Assembly (NCBI RefSeq): GCF_030297555.1
Contig: NZ_AP028136.1
Span: forward strand, 1,736,001-1,800,000
Direction: 5' to 3'
Length of the DNA stretch: 64,000 nucleotides
Source of the DNA: Polynucleobacter sp. HIN5
GTDB lineage: Bacteria > Pseudomonadota > Gammaproteobacteria > Burkholderiales > Burkholderiaceae
In this document: one piece after another, positions 1 to 10,053 of the stretch
Layout of the letters: the number at the start of each line of letters is the position of its first letter
Numbering within the stretch: position 1 is the stretch's first letter
Translations under genes and position numbers: made by a program
The notes under the pieces: generated by a model
The model's input: only the letters and a program-made list of their open reading frames with translations
What the model was told of the DNA's origin: nothing
Database searches by the model: none

Positions 1-357
1 CCAAGCAGACACTGCGGCAGAGATTGCTCCTGCCCCCATGAGTCCTCGCCCGATCGCAATCCACAACAAATCATCGCGACTGGCTGCAATCAATGCACCA
101 GCAATAAATAAACTCAACCCCCACAAAACGACAGGCTTACGACCCACCCGATCCGAAAGAATTCCGAGGGGAATATGGAAAAAAGCCTGAACAATATTAA
201 AAATCCCAAGGGCCAAACCGACCCATAAGGCATTTTCTCCCCCAGGCAAATCCTTGGCATGCAAGGAAAAAACGGGTAACAGCAAGAAAAGGCCCAGCAT
301 TCGCAGGCCAAAGATACCGGCAAGGGCTAGGGTTGAGCGTAGTTCGGAAGAGTTCAT
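1..357 (-). CDS. MFS transporter, N-terminal part (runs off window)
   Basis: Reading leftwards from an ATG at 357 gives 119 codons with no stop, so only the N-terminal third is present. It shows at least three hydrophobic segments. The major facilitator motif A, GILSDRVGRK, sits in the cytoplasmic loop between helices 2 and 3 and is good evidence for the family. The substrate cannot be told from this part. The gene is divergent from uvrA with only 37 bases between the two starts, an arrangement I recall from other Burkholderiaceae. A weak TATAGC lies 8 bases before the ATG. Confidence 0.85.
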   Translation of the reverse strand, partial: MNSSELRSTLALAGIFGLRMLGLFLLLPVFSLHAKDLPGGENALWVGLALGIFNIVQAFFHIPLGILSDRVGRKPVVLWGLSLFIAGALIAASRDDLLWIAIGRGLMGAGAISAAVSAW

Positions 358-394
358 GGGAAAAGGCTATATTAACAAGTTACGCTAAAAAATC

Positions 395-3307
395 ATGAAT
401 AACGAAATCAAAATCCGTGGGGCCCGAACCCACAACCTTAAAAATATCAATCTGGATATCCCCCGCGAAAAGCTCGTGGTGTTGACCGGCTTATCCGGTT
501 CTGGAAAAAGCTCTTTAGCCTTCGATACGCTCTATGCCGAAGGACAGCGTCGCTATGTTGAATCCCTCTCGGCCTATGCGCGCCAATTTTTGCAGTTAAT
601 GGAAAAACCCGACGTGGATGTGATTGAGGGTTTATCGCCCGCAATCTCCATTGAACAGAAAGCGACTAGCCATAACCCACGCTCAACGGTTGGCACGGTC
701 ACCGAGATCCATGATTATTTGCGTCTCCTCTTCGCGCGAGCCGGCACCCCCTACTGCCCAGATCATGCCTTAGCTCTTGAAGCGCAAAGCGTCTCGCAAA
801 TGGTAGATACGGTCATGGCAATGCCGGCCGATGCCAGACTGATGATCTTGGCTCCTGTGGTCAGCGAACGCAAAGGTGAGTTCGTTGATTTATTCGAAAA
901 TCTCCAAGCTCAGGGCTTTGTGCGTTTTCGCATTCGCTCCGGTGGTGGTACGAGCAACGCCGCCAAAGCCGAGATCGTTGAAGCTGATCGTCTGCCGCAA
1001 CTCAAGAAAAATGATAAGCACTCGATCGAGGTAGTGGTTGATCGAATTCGTGTCAAAGAGGACATTCAGCAACGGCTGGCTGAGTCGTTTGAAACCGCCT
1101 TGCGACTCGCTGATGGCAAAGCCATGGTGGTCAATATGGATACAGGAGAAGAAATCATTTTCTCCAGCAAATTTGCCTGCCCCATTTGCTCCTACTCATT
1201 GCAAGAACTTGAGCCCCGTCTGTTTTCCTTTAATAATCCGATGGGCGCCTGCCCCAGCTGCGATGGACTCGGTCACATCTCCTTTTTTGATCCCAAACGG
1301 GTCGTGGCGCATCCTGACTTATCACTAGCAGCAGGAGCCATCAAGGGCTGGGATCGTCGTAACCAGTTTTACTTCAAGCTCCTACAAACCTTAGCGAAGT
1401 TTGGTGGCTTTGATCTTGAAAAACCTTTTGAGAAATTACCCAAAAAGGCGCAAGACCTGATCCTCTATGGATCCGGGGATGCAACCATTCCGTTTGAGTA
1501 TCTCAATGAAAGGGGTCGCTCAGTCGTGCGCGAACATGCCTTTGAGGGAATCTTGGCTAATTTTGAGCGACGCTATCGAGAAACCGACTCAGGAGCGGTT
1601 CGTGAAGAATTGGCCCGCTATCAAAACATTCGCGCTTGCCCAGAATGCGGCGGTACCCGTTTACGCAAGGAGGCACGCTTTGTCAAAGTGGGCGATGGTC
1701 AACAAGCACGCGCTATCTATGAAATCAGCGCCCTACCATTGCGCGAAGCCCAAGATTATTTCAATACGATCCAATTAAAGGGTGCTAAACGCGAAATTGC
1801 TGACAAAATCATCAAAGAGATCGCCTCACGTTTGCGCTTCTTAAATGATGTAGGTCTGGATTACTTATCCCTAGAACGTAGCGCAGATACCCTCTCGGGT
1901 GGCGAAGCGCAACGAATTCGACTTGCCTCGCAAATTGGTTCTGGACTCACTGGTGTGATGTATGTTCTCGATGAACCATCGATTGGTTTACATCAGCGCG
2001 ATAACGATCGTTTAATTGCAACCCTCAAACACCTGCGCGATCTTGGCAACAGCGTATTGGTCGTAGAGCATGACGAGGACATGATTCGGGCCTCAGACTA
2101 TGTGATTGATATAGGCCCTGGTGCGGGCGTGCATGGTGGAAAAATCGTTGCAACCGGAACTCCAAGCGAAGTCGAACGCAATCCTGATTCATTAACAGGT
2201 GCCTACCTATCTGGCCAAGAAAATATCGCAGTGCCCCAAAAGCGTACTGAACATGATGGTCGCTTTTTAAGCATCATTGGTGCGGGTGGTAACAATTTGC
2301 AAAAAGTGGATGCGCACATTCCCGTAGGCTTATTAACTTGTGTCACTGGCGTATCTGGGTCTGGTAAGTCAACCTTGATTAACGACACCTTGCATCATGC
2401 AGTTGCCCAACACCTCTATGGCTCGAGCGCTGAACCAGCAGAGCATGATCACATCGACGGTATTGAACACTTCGACAAAGTGATTAATGTGGATCAATCG
2501 CCGATTGGCCGCACACCACGCTCGAATCCTGCAACCTATACCGGTCTATTTACTCCGATCCGAGAACTCTTTGCTGGGGTACCGGCTGCGCGTGAACGGG
2601 GCTATGAAGCGGGTCGATTCTCATTTAATGTCAAAGGTGGGCGTTGCGAAACCTGTGAGGGTGATGGCGTTCTCAAGGTCGAAATGCATTTCTTGCCCGA
2701 TGTCTATGTGCCCTGCGATGTGTGCCATGGCAAACGCTATAACCGGGAGACCCTGGATATCCGCTATAAAGGCAAAAATATTCATGAGGTCTTATCGATG
2801 ACGGTAGAGCAAGCTCATGAGTTCTTTGAAGCTGTTCCGGTGGTTAAGCGCAAACTCAAGACCTTGCTCGATGTCGGTTTGGGGTATGTCTGCCTGGGTC
2901 AAAGCGCCACTACCCTTTCAGGGGGAGAAGCGCAGCGTGTCAAGCTCTCGCTAGAGCTATCCAAGCGGGATACGGGACGGACCCTTTACATCCTTGATGA
3001 GCCAACCACAGGTTTGCATTTTCATGACATCAAACTATTGCTTGAGGTGATTCATACCCTGAAAAAACAAGGAAATACCGTGGTGATCATTGAACACAAT
3101 CTGGATGTGATCAAAACTGCTGACTGGTTAATTGACCTTGGACCGAATGGGGGCGCTGGCGGTGGTCAAATTATTGCAACTGGAACCCCTGAGGAGGTCG
3201 CCAATCACCCCGCTAGCTTCACCGGAAAATACTTAAAGCCCCTCCTTAAAAAGCAGGCCAATCCCAGCCCTATCAAGAAAAAAGATCTCGAAAAACTTGG
3301 GCTTTAA
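395..3307 (+). CDS. uvrA: UvrA, excinuclease ABC subunit A
   Basis: DNA-damage recognition ATPase of nucleotide excision repair; it loads UvrB at bulky lesions in the cytosol. The 970 residues hold two ABC modules. Walker A motifs are GLSGSGKS near residue 32 and GVSGSGKS near 652. Signature motifs [11 protein letters not shown] and [11 protein letters not shown] lie near 500 and 841. The CPIC...CPSC zinc module is near 262 and the CETC...CDVC zinc finger near 751. Length is normal or slightly long for the family. I see no LexA-type CTGT-N8-ACAG box upstream. A TATATT sequence 21 bases before the ATG could be the -10 element. No clear ribosome-binding site precedes the start. Confidence 0.98.
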   Translation: MNNEIKIRGARTHNLKNINLDIPREKLVVLTGLSGSGKSSLAFDTLYAEGQRRYVESLSAYARQFLQLMEKPDVDVIEGLSPAISIEQKATSHNPRSTVGTVTEIHDYLRLLFARAGTPYCPDHALALEAQSVSQMVDTVMAMPADARLMILAPVVSERKGEFVDLFENLQAQGFVRFRIRSGGGTSNAAKAEIVEADRLPQLKKNDKHSIEVVVDRIRVKEDIQQRLAESFETALRLADGKAMVVNMDTGEEIIFSSKFACPICSYSLQELEPRLFSFNNPMGACPSCDGLGHISFFDPKRVVAHPDLSLAAGAIKGWDRRNQFYFKLLQTLAKFGGFDLEKPFEKLPKKAQDLILYGSGDATIPFEYLNERGRSVVREHAFEGILANFERRYRETDSGAVREELARYQNIRACPECGGTRLRKEARFVKVGDGQQARAIYEISALPLREAQDYFNTIQLKGAKREIADKIIKEIASRLRFLNDVGLDYLSLERSADTLSGGEAQRIRLASQIGSGLTGVMYVLDEPSIGLHQRDNDRLIATLKHLRDLGNSVLVVEHDEDMIRASDYVIDIGPGAGVHGGKIVATGTPSEVERNPDSLTGAYLSGQENIAVPQKRTEHDGRFLSIIGAGGNNLQKVDAHIPVGLLTCVTGVSGSGKSTLINDTLHHAVAQHLYGSSAEPAEHDHIDGIEHFDKVINVDQSPIGRTPRSNPATYTGLFTPIRELFAGVPAARERGYEAGRFSFNVKGGRCETCEGDGVLKVEMHFLPDVYVPCDVCHGKRYNRETLDIRYKGKNIHEVLSMTVEQAHEFFEAVPVVKRKLKTLLDVGLGYVCLGQSATTLSGGEAQRVKLSLELSKRDTGRTLYILDEPTTGLHFHDIKLLLEVIHTLKKQGNTVVIIEHNLDVIKTADWLIDLGPNGGAGGGQIIATGTPEEVANHPASFTGKYLKPLLKKQANPSPIKKKDLEKLGL

Positions 3308-3330
3308 ATCCCGCAAGGGGGTAGTCAGCA

Positions 3331-3336
3331 TATACT
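3331..3336 (+). promoter_or_regulatory. -10-like TATACT 7 bases before kdsD start
   Basis: TATACT is followed by 7 bases and then the kdsD ATG, so transcription would begin at or next to the start codon. No ribosome-binding site and no good -35 hexamer is seen. It belongs to the recurrent leaderless-type pattern. Confidence 0.5.
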
Positions 3337-3343
3337 TATCCCC

Positions 3344-4333
3344 ATGAATGCAAAGAACCAGCGCGCTCTGGAATTAGCCTGCGCCACCCTTGATTTGGAA
3401 GCGGATGCGATTCGCAAAATGCGGAATCGCTTGGCCCAAGAAGGACAATCAGCCCTGCTACTTTCGGTTCAACTTCTCGAACAATGCCGCGGTCGGATTG
3501 TTGTCTCAGGAATTGGTAAATCAGGGCACATCGCTCGCAAGGTGGCTGCCACCTTTGCATCAACCGGTTCTCCCGCATTTTTTGTTCACCCCGCCGAGGC
3601 AAGTCATGGCGATTTAGGGATGGTCACTCGTGATGATGTATTCGTAGCGATTTCAAACTCCGGCGAAACCGAGGAACTACTCACCATTGTCCCCATCATT
3701 AAGCGAACTGGCGCAAAATTAATTGCACTTACGGGAGACCCTAATTCCTCACTTGCCAAGCTAGCAGACGCACATCTTGATATTAGTGTTGACAAAGAAG
3801 CTTGCCCGCTCAATATGGCACCAACGACCAGCACGACGGCAGCGCTGGCCATGGGTGATGCACTCGCTGTTTCTCTGTTGGATGCGCGAGGCTTTAAGGC
3901 GGAAGACTTTTTGCGCTCGCACCCCGGCGGAAGACTGGGTCGAAAATTAATCGCCCATGTCTCAGAGGTGATGCGCGATCTCTCAAGCACCCCCAAAATC
4001 AATGTAAAGGCATCATTTACACAGGCCCTTACTGAAATGAGTCGTCAAATGATGGGCTTGGTTGTCATTGTGAACGACACTAACCAAGTATTAGGCATTT
4101 TGACCGATGGGGATTTACGACGTCTGATCGAAAAACAGGTAAGCATCGGCTCTATTAATCTGGCGGAGGCCATGACTCCCAACCCAAGGACCATCCCGCC
4201 TGATTTAATTGCTGAAGAGGCCATTGGAATGATGGAGCAGCATCGGATCAATCACTTAATTGTGGCTGATGCAGAAAAACGCCTACTAGGCGCCCTCAAC
4301 TTGCATGACTTATTTGCAGCCAAGGTAATTTAA
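3344..4333 (+). CDS. kdsD: D-arabinose 5-phosphate isomerase
   Basis: Interconverts ribulose 5-phosphate and arabinose 5-phosphate, the first committed step to Kdo for the LPS core. The 329-residue protein has an N-terminal SIS sugar-isomerase domain with GIGKSGH near residue 57, the HPAEASHGDLG stretch and the SNSGET phosphate-binding motif. Two CBS domains follow from about residue 205 to the end. This is the standard KdsD/KpsF/GutQ architecture and length. The next gene is kdsC, a later step of the same pathway, and the lpt genes follow, which supports the LPS role over a GutQ-type role. Confidence 0.96.
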   Translation: MNAKNQRALELACATLDLEADAIRKMRNRLAQEGQSALLLSVQLLEQCRGRIVVSGIGKSGHIARKVAATFASTGSPAFFVHPAEASHGDLGMVTRDDVFVAISNSGETEELLTIVPIIKRTGAKLIALTGDPNSSLAKLADAHLDISVDKEACPLNMAPTTSTTAALAMGDALAVSLLDARGFKAEDFLRSHPGGRLGRKLIAHVSEVMRDLSSTPKINVKASFTQALTEMSRQMMGLVVIVNDTNQVLGILTDGDLRRLIEKQVSIGSINLAEAMTPNPRTIPPDLIAEEAIGMMEQHRINHLIVADAEKRLLGALNLHDLFAAKVI

Positions 4334-4336
4334 TTG

Positions 4337-4912
4337 ATGGCACCGATTCTCCAATCACATACCACAAACCCATTAACCAACTATCCTCAGGCTCTCGAAC
4401 GAGCAACTCAGATTCGCATCTTGGTACTTGATGTTGATGGCGTTCTCACCAGCGGTCAGGTTTTTTTTGGACCGGACGGCAAAGAATCGATGAAGGGTTT
4501 TGATATTCAAGATGGCTTTGGTATCAAACTTCTTCAAAGCGTTGGAATTGAGTGTGCTGTCATTACCGGTCGCCACTCAAAAATGGTGCTTGGTCGCTGC
4601 GATGAACTTGGCATTACCAATGTATTTACTGGTGTTCAAGATAAAAAATTGGCACTTCTAGAACTAAAGGAACGAGTTCCATTTAATCCTGCCATCGACT
4701 TAGCAGTGATGGGGGATGATTGGCCTGATTTATCGATCATGCAATCGGCGGGCTTGCGGATTGCTCCTGCTCAAGCACAGGAAGCCGTTCGTCAAGTCGC
4801 CCACTACATCACGCAGGCGAAAGGTGGCTTTGGTGCTGTTCGTGAAGCCTGCGATTTAATCCTCAAAGCCCAAGGGCATTACGATTCGCTGCTTGCTAAA
4901 GCCAAAGGCTAA
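4337..4912 (+). CDS. kdsC: Kdo 8-phosphate phosphatase
   Basis: Removes phosphate from Kdo 8-phosphate, the third step in Kdo synthesis. It is a small HAD-superfamily enzyme of 191 residues without a cap domain. Motif I DVDGVLTSG, with the nucleophile Asp, is near residue 32, motif II is in VITGR, and motif IV is MGDDWPD. I start it at the ATG 3 bases after the kdsD stop; an in-frame TTG immediately upstream is less likely. It is translated directly after kdsD, and lptC follows 12 bases later. Confidence 0.96.
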   Translation: MAPILQSHTTNPLTNYPQALERATQIRILVLDVDGVLTSGQVFFGPDGKESMKGFDIQDGFGIKLLQSVGIECAVITGRHSKMVLGRCDELGITNVFTGVQDKKLALLELKERVPFNPAIDLAVMGDDWPDLSIMQSAGLRIAPAQAQEAVRQVAHYITQAKGGFGAVREACDLILKAQGHYDSLLAKAKG

Positions 4913-4924
4913 GACAAACTCTTC

Positions 4925-5569
4925 ATGAGACTTTCTCGGCACATTATCTATTTATGGATCGTACGCGGTTTATTACGCGTTCTCCCCTTTTTGCTGATGG
5001 GCTCGCTAACTCTGGCTACTTTCTGGCTAGTCAAACGGAGTGCGCCACCAGAGTCACTTGCACTGGCACGCGTGCCCCAACATCTACCTGATTACATTCT
5101 TAAAAATGCCGCCCTTTCGAACCTCAATGAGCAAGGGCAAACAAAATACCGCGTTCTAGGAAAAAAACTGATTCACTATGAGGACGATGCATCGATCGAT
5201 TTAGAGCGGCCGCGGATTCGTATCTTTCAAGATCAAGGTGCCCCTGTTACGGTTCGTGCTGAGCGGGGTCATATTGATGGTGATTTAACGATCTTGGATC
5301 TGTATGAGAATGGTGAAATTTTTCGTCCGGCTCAAGAGGCTTTGGCCGATCGCAAGGCTGCACCTCAATTGCTGGCCCGCTCAAGCTACTTCCAAGTTTT
5401 AATTAATGATGATATTGTGCGTACCGATAAACCATTAGAGCTTCAACAGGGAATGTCGATCATGAATTCAAGTAGTGGTGGAACGTTCAATAACGTCGAT
5501 CACAGCGCTAGCCTTAAAGGGCAAGTACGTGGTCGAATCGAGCCTGCTGAGCAAAAGGGTCGCAATTGA
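4925..5569 (+). CDS. lptC: LptC, LPS export inner-membrane bitopic protein
   Basis: Takes LPS from the LptB2FG transporter and passes it to LptA in the periplasm. It has 214 residues with one N-terminal membrane segment at about residues 12-35 followed by a periplasmic beta-jellyroll region. The region around VRAERGHIDGDLTILDLYENGE is typical of LptC/YrbK. The family is poorly conserved in sequence, so the call rests strongly on position between kdsC and lptA. Its stop overlaps the lptA TTG start by 4 bases, indicating translational coupling. Confidence 0.9.
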   Translation: MRLSRHIIYLWIVRGLLRVLPFLLMGSLTLATFWLVKRSAPPESLALARVPQHLPDYILKNAALSNLNEQGQTKYRVLGKKLIHYEDDASIDLERPRIRIFQDQGAPVTVRAERGHIDGDLTILDLYENGEIFRPAQEALADRKAAPQLLARSSYFQVLINDDIVRTDKPLELQQGMSIMNSSSGGTFNNVDHSASLKGQVRGRIEPAEQKGRN

Positions 5570-6102
5570 GAATCCTAATTTTTATTCTTGCTCTTAGTGC
5601 GCTACCCATGTCTGCAAATGCCAATCAGGCTGATCGAGACAAGCCTTTGATTATTAATGCTGATCAAGTTGATCTGGACGATCTAAAGCAAAAATACACC
5701 CTAACTGGTGATGTTCTTTTAGTGCGAGGTAGCATGGTCGGCACAGGTGAGCGCGGCTTTGTCCTAGTCACCCCAGAGGGCTATCAAATGATTGATCTAA
5801 ACGGAAAGTCTAATTTGCCAGCCTCAATGCGCCAACGGCGGGAGACCCTGCAAGATGAGTTTATGCAAGGAATCGCCAAAGATATTCTCTACGATGATAA
5901 AAAGGAAAGGCTTTTGTTGGTTGGTAACGCCACCGTCAAGCGACTACTCAATATGCAAATGCTCGATCAACTCCATGGTTGGCAGATCGAATATGAAGAT
6001 GTCAAAGAAAGTTATCGGATCAAACCACAAAAGTTGGATCTAAATCAGCCCCCGCAATCAAGAGCGATCTTAGCTCCCAGAAAGAAAGTGGTTGTTCAAT
6101 AA
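5566..6102 (+). CDS. lptA: LptA, periplasmic LPS bridge protein (TTG start)
   Basis: Forms the periplasmic beta-jellyroll bridge that carries LPS from LptC to the outer-membrane LptDE complex. It has 178 residues. The only start that keeps a signal peptide is a TTG overlapping the lptC TGA (shared TTGA). The leader is [19 protein letters not shown] with likely cleavage after ANA. The mature region has the OstA-like [19 protein letters not shown] segment. The next in-frame ATG would remove the leader, so the TTG is preferred. Confidence 0.92.
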   Translation: MRILIFILALSALPMSANANQADRDKPLIINADQVDLDDLKQKYTLTGDVLLVRGSMVGTGERGFVLVTPEGYQMIDLNGKSNLPASMRQRRETLQDEFMQGIAKDILYDDKKERLLLVGNATVKRLLNMQMLDQLHGWQIEYEDVKESYRIKPQKLDLNQPPQSRAILAPRKKVVVQ

Positions 6103-6103
6103 G

Positions 6104-6856
6104 ATGACATCTGCTTCAGCTTCGGTCCTTCAAGCGGTATCGCTTCAAAAGCGCTATGGCTCTCGCACAGTTGTTCGCGATGTGAGCATTGAGGTAGCGA
6201 GCGGCGAGGTGGTTGGCTTATTGGGACCCAATGGTGCTGGCAAAACCACCTCGTTTTACATGATTGTTGGCTTGGTCCCGCTCGATGGTGGGGATATTCG
6301 TTTAAATCAAAAGAAAATTAGTCATCTTCCCATCCACCAACGTGCCCGAATGGGTCTGTCCTACTTACCGCAAGAGGCTTCTGTTTTTCGCAAACTGAAT
6401 GTGGCAGAAAATATACAAGCCGTTTTGGAGCTTCAAGAAACAAATGGCAAACCATTAAGCAAAAAGCAAATTCAAGCCCGTTTAGATGAGTTACTAGGCG
6501 AGTTGCAAATTACCCACTTGCGCAATAATCCAGCGCTTTCCCTATCTGGTGGAGAGCGGCGGCGGGTTGAAATTGCCAGAGCGCTTGCGTCTTCTCCTAA
6601 ATTTATTCTGCTCGATGAGCCGTTTGCTGGCGTCGACCCCATTGCTGTAGGGGAAATCCAACGGATTGTCCGCTTCTTAAGAGACCGCCAAATCGGGGTT
6701 CTAATCACCGATCACAATGTGCGTGAGACTCTCGGCATTTGCGACCACGCCTACATTATTAGTGAGGGAAGCGTTCTGGCCGCCGGTAAGCCGGATGAAA
6801 TCATTCAAAATGATGCGGTTCGGAGGGTTTATTTGGGAGAAAACTTCCGTATGTAG
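6104..6856 (+). CDS. lptB: LptB, LPS export ABC transporter ATPase
   Basis: Cytoplasmic ATPase that powers LPS extraction by LptFG. The 250 residues carry Walker [10 protein letters not shown] near residue 41, the Q-loop in LPQEASVF, signature LSGGERRR near 147, Walker [12 protein letters not shown] near 169 and the switch His in ITDHNV. I start it at the ATG one base after the lptA stop; an in-frame TTG 12 bases upstream lies inside lptA. LptF and LptG are not in the window, which is usual because they are encoded elsewhere. Confidence 0.97.
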   Translation: MTSASASVLQAVSLQKRYGSRTVVRDVSIEVASGEVVGLLGPNGAGKTTSFYMIVGLVPLDGGDIRLNQKKISHLPIHQRARMGLSYLPQEASVFRKLNVAENIQAVLELQETNGKPLSKKQIQARLDELLGELQITHLRNNPALSLSGGERRRVEIARALASSPKFILLDEPFAGVDPIAVGEIQRIVRFLRDRQIGVLITDHNVRETLGICDHAYIISEGSVLAAGKPDEIIQNDAVRRVYLGENFRM

Positions 6857-6903
6857 TGCACCAATTTGGTGAATTTTTACCCCGGGCAACTGTGAAGCCT
6901 TCC

Positions 6904-6909
6904 TAGAAT
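6904..6909 (+). promoter_or_regulatory. -10-like TAGAAT 6 bases before rpoN start
   Basis: TAGAAT-N6-ATG places the expected transcription start at the rpoN start codon. There is no ribosome-binding site and the -35 region is poor. This would give rpoN its own leaderless transcript. Confidence 0.5.
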
Positions 6910-6915
6910 GGGTTC

Positions 6916-8235
6916 ATGCGCTTTTCGATTAGCCCCCGCCTAAGCCAACAAACCAACCTCAGCCCACAACTTCAACAGGCTGTGAGGCTGTTGATGCTCT
7001 CGAATCTCGAACTCGAGCTAGAGCTTGAGAAAGCGGCTCTCGATAATCCAATCATCGAATTTGAGCCTAGCGCACCACACTACTCCGGAAGTGGCGAGGG
7101 CGATGGACTCGAACAAATACCGAATCAGATATCGCTTCAAACGGCTTTGGCCGAACAAATTCGGGTGATGAACATCAGCCCAAAACTTAAAGCAGCAGTG
7201 CACTACTTGGCGGCCTGTCTTGATGAGCGCGGTTTCCTTACTGAAAGCCTTGAAATCATCACCCTTGAAATCGCTGAGCGTTTTCAGGAGCAGTACACCC
7301 TTGCTGAATTACAAATGGCATTAGGCCACTTACAACAATTAGACCCCATTGGCGTTGGAGCGCGCGATCTGAGTGAATGTCTGTGTATCCAACTTCAGGA
7401 AGAACTTCATCGAACCACCATGCGACCTGAAGAAAGAGTCGTTCTTTCACTCGCCCTACAAATTTGCAAATCCCATTTAACCAAGGTGGCAAACCGAGAG
7501 TATGCAAAGTTACGGGTCCTTTTGGGTAAATCTGAAAGCAGTATTGAAGCGGCTATTCGGAAAATTAAAACCCTTAACCATCATCCTGCAGCCAATTATG
7601 ACCAAGGCCCCGATCACTTGGTGACCCCGGATATCGTCGTTTACAAAAAGCGTAACCTGTGGGTTGCTAAACGTAATGAAGACGCCGTTCCAAAAGTCTC
7701 ATTAAATCAAGAATATATCAACATCATCTCTGAACATCGTGACCACGCTGATATTGGTGCAATGCGCCAAAAAATGACCGAAGCAAAATGGTTATTAAAA
7801 AATATTCAACAACGGGAAGAAACTATACTGCGCGTGGCTTCCGAGGTCGTTGCACGGCAACAATCCTTCTTTGAGTCTGGGGATATTGCACTCCGCCCAT
7901 TGGTTTTACGAGAAATCGCTGATAACCTAGAGTTGCATGAATCTACTGTATCTCGTGTAACGAAGCAAAAGTACTTAAGTTGCCCCTTGGGTTTATTTGA
8001 ACTGAAACATTTCTTTAGTCATTCCATTACCTCAGAGCAAGGTGATCGGGTCTCCACAACTGCGGTTCATGAAATTATTCGTCGCATTGTGGCCAATGAG
8101 TCTCCTGGTAAACCAATCTCTGATCACTCGATTGCAATGATTCTAGAAAACCAAGGGTATGCAGTTGCTCGGCGCACAGTAGCGAAGTATCGGGACTCAC
8201 TGCGCATCCCGGCCATGCATTTGCGTAGGCATTAA
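6916..8235 (+). CDS. rpoN: RNA polymerase sigma-54 factor RpoN
   Basis: Directs RNA polymerase to -24/-12 promoters that need an AAA+ activator such as NtrC. The 439 residues have the Gln/Leu-rich region I (residues 1-50, LSPQLQQAVRLLMLSNLELE), a core-binding domain, and a C-terminal RpoN box ARRTVAKYR that reads the -24 element. It is somewhat shorter than the usual 470-490 residues, mainly in the linker after region I. It sits between lptB and hpf as in most proteobacteria. A matching -24/-12 promoter exists in this window upstream of torF-glnK-amtB. Confidence 0.97.
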   Translation: MRFSISPRLSQQTNLSPQLQQAVRLLMLSNLELELELEKAALDNPIIEFEPSAPHYSGSGEGDGLEQIPNQISLQTALAEQIRVMNISPKLKAAVHYLAACLDERGFLTESLEIITLEIAERFQEQYTLAELQMALGHLQQLDPIGVGARDLSECLCIQLQEELHRTTMRPEERVVLSLALQICKSHLTKVANREYAKLRVLLGKSESSIEAAIRKIKTLNHHPAANYDQGPDHLVTPDIVVYKKRNLWVAKRNEDAVPKVSLNQEYINIISEHRDHADIGAMRQKMTEAKWLLKNIQQREETILRVASEVVARQQSFFESGDIALRPLVLREIADNLELHESTVSRVTKQKYLSCPLGLFELKHFFSHSITSEQGDRVSTTAVHEIIRRIVANESPGKPISDHSIAMILENQGYAVARRTVAKYRDSLRIPAMHLRRH

Positions 8236-8250
8236 TCATGGAGGTTTGTA

Positions 8251-8580
8251 ATGAATTTACGCATCAACAGCCGTCATCTCGAAGTTACTCCAGGCATTCG
8301 TGATCACTTAGAAAATCGTCTAGATCGAATTCGCAAACATTTTGATCATGTGATTGATGCCTCAGCATTTTTGATGGTTGATAAAGCAAAAGAAAAAGGG
8401 CTAAGACAAACAGCTGAATTAACTCTTCACCTCAAAGGAAAGGAGTTATTTGCTCAGGCTCACCACGAAGATTTGTATCAGGCGATGGATGCCGTCATTG
8501 ATAAACTCGACCGGCAGGTTATTAAGCACAAAGAGCGAATTCAGGATCACCAGCACGATAAACATCAGCTACAAAGTTGA
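8251..8580 (+). CDS. hpf: Ribosome hibernation promoting factor HPF (short form)
   Basis: Binds the 30S decoding region in stationary phase and inactivates ribosomes. It has 109 residues with a single S30AE/YfiA domain (RINSRHLEVTPGIRDHLENR; ELTLHLKGKELFAQA; DLYQAMDAVIDKLDRQV) and no C-terminal dimerisation domain, so it is the short HPF type. A GGAGG ribosome-binding site stands 7 bases before the ATG, unlike many genes in this window. It lies between rpoN and ptsN, the common proteobacterial arrangement. Confidence 0.95.
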   Translation: MNLRINSRHLEVTPGIRDHLENRLDRIRKHFDHVIDASAFLMVDKAKEKGLRQTAELTLHLKGKELFAQAHHEDLYQAMDAVIDKLDRQVIKHKERIQDHQHDKHQLQS

Positions 8581-8593
8581 GTGTATTGACCCC

Positions 8594-8599
8594 TATAAT
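8594..8599 (+). promoter_or_regulatory. -10-like TATAAT 8 bases before ptsN start
   Basis: A perfect TATAAT followed by 8 bases that include AGGAG and then the ptsN ATG. It could give a near-leaderless internal transcript for ptsN-hprK-rapZ. No -35 at normal spacing. Confidence 0.4.
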
Positions 8600-8607
8600 C
8601 AGGAGTC

Positions 8608-9069
8608 ATGAATGTCCTTAGTCGCCTATTCACTTCTGACAGCATTAATTTGAATGCCCAAGCGTCTAACAAGGCGCAAGCATTCGAAAATGCTGGTCAG
8701 TATTTTGCGACCAAACTTCAAATTCCATCCGAGACCGTCTTAAGTTTCTTAAATGCCCGGGAGGCTTTAGGTTCAACTGGTCTTGGATTCGGTGTAGCCA
8801 TACCCCACGGACGAATTAAAGGCTTACAAGAGCCATGCGCGGCTCTTTTTAAGCTTCAAACCCCAATTGAGTTTGGAGCCCCAGACGGCAAACCAGTCTC
8901 ACTCCTCCTTTTTCTCCTAGTTCCAGAAAAAGCAACCCAAGAACATCTTGAAATCCTAGCGGTTATTGCTCAACTCCTCACCAACCCTCAAACCCTCGAC
9001 CAGTTGCAAAATGAGACCGATCCTGAGAAAGTGAGGCATTTGATTTGCCATTGGGAGGCTTTGCAATGA
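8608..9069 (+). CDS. ptsN: Nitrogen regulatory PTS protein EIIA(Ntr)
   Basis: EIIA-type phosphocarrier of the regulatory phosphotransferase system; it accepts phosphate from an HPr-like protein and controls partners such as potassium transport rather than moving sugar. The 153 residues carry the phospho-acceptor His67 in [10 protein letters not shown]. An AGGAG site precedes the ATG. The end overlaps hprK by 4 bases (ATGA). Neighbours rpoN, hpf, hprK and rapZ form the classic rpoN-linked PTS(Ntr) locus. Confidence 0.95.
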   Translation: MNVLSRLFTSDSINLNAQASNKAQAFENAGQYFATKLQIPSETVLSFLNAREALGSTGLGFGVAIPHGRIKGLQEPCAALFKLQTPIEFGAPDGKPVSLLLFLLVPEKATQEHLEILAVIAQLLTNPQTLDQLQNETDPEKVRHLICHWEALQ

Positions 9070-10052
9070 GCCAGCAACTCTTACTTGAAGACGTCACAGC
9101 TCAACAGATCTTTGATGAGAATATTGGGGATTTAAAGCTATCTTGGATCAGTGGCCTCGAGGGCGCTGACCGAAAATTTAACGCAGATGCCGTCAAGTCT
9201 GCGGCAGCCTCCTCCGATTTGGTTGGGCATCTGAATATGATTCATCCAAGCCGAATTCAGATCTTTGGGAATCAAGAGATTGACTATCACGCCAAACTAT
9301 CAACTGCTGAACGTCAAACCCAAATCTCCTCTCTGATCGCCAGTAAGCCACCCTGCATTATTGTCGCTGATGGTTGTAAAGCAGATGAAGAATTGCAACT
9401 CTATTGCCAACGTTCTTCCACGCCCCTTTTTGCCACCAATACTTCTGCTGCGGAGGTTATTGATCATCTACGGTTTTACTTAACGAAGATTGGGGCGCCT
9501 TGCGCTACGATGCATGGCGTTTTTATGGATATCTTAGGCCTTGGTGTCTTAATCACTGGTGAATCTGGCTTAGGGAAAAGCGAACTCGGCCTCGAATTAA
9601 TTTCTCGCGGCCACGGTTTGGTAGCCGATGATGCAGTTGACTTTACGCGTCTTGGACCTGATTACATCGAGGGTCGTTGCCCTGAGATTTTGCGTGACCT
9701 TCTCGAAGTTCGTGGTTTAGGTTTACTTGATATTCGGACGATCTTTGGCGAAACAGCGGTTCGACGGAAGCTGAAACTCCGCCTAATTGTGCAGTTAGTT
9801 CGTCGCAATGATGGCGAATTCGAACGCTTGCCGATTGAATCCCAGTTTCTCGAGGTTCTTGATATCCCGATTCGGACCGTGAAAATTCAGGTGGCCGCCG
9901 GACGAAACTTAGCGGTTCTTGTTGAAGCCGCTGTTCGCAACACGATTTTGCAACTGAGGGGCATTGATACGCTGAAAGACTTTATTGAGCGTCAACGCAA
10001 TCAAATGAATCTCGATAGCGAACACAATAAATCCCAAGGCCGTCTTTTATAA
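9066..10052 (+). CDS. hprK: HPr kinase/phosphorylase
   Basis: Phosphorylates and dephosphorylates HPr on Ser46 in response to metabolites. The 328 residues have an N-terminal domain, Walker A GESGLGKS at residues 165-172 and the family signature [11 protein letters not shown] in the C-terminal half. The ATG overlaps the ptsN TGA and is preceded by GGGAGG; I reject an in-frame TTG 21 bases upstream. The HPr gene at about 42 kb keeps a Ser at position 46, so the enzyme's target is present. Confidence 0.96.
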   Translation: MSQQLLLEDVTAQQIFDENIGDLKLSWISGLEGADRKFNADAVKSAAASSDLVGHLNMIHPSRIQIFGNQEIDYHAKLSTAERQTQISSLIASKPPCIIVADGCKADEELQLYCQRSSTPLFATNTSAAEVIDHLRFYLTKIGAPCATMHGVFMDILGLGVLITGESGLGKSELGLELISRGHGLVADDAVDFTRLGPDYIEGRCPEILRDLLEVRGLGLLDIRTIFGETAVRRKLKLRLIVQLVRRNDGEFERLPIESQFLEVLDIPIRTVKIQVAAGRNLAVLVEAAVRNTILQLRGIDTLKDFIERQRNQMNLDSEHNKSQGRLL

Positions 10053-10053
10053 G

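Noticed and set aside
358..394. A LexA/SOS box in the MFS-uvrA gap.
   Set aside because: No CTGT-N8-ACAG or close variant is present in the 37 bases or just around them.
8585..8599. TTGACC with TATAAT before ptsN as a standard promoter.
   Set aside because: The two hexamers are only about three bases apart, so they cannot form a -35/-10 pair; only the TATAAT is kept.
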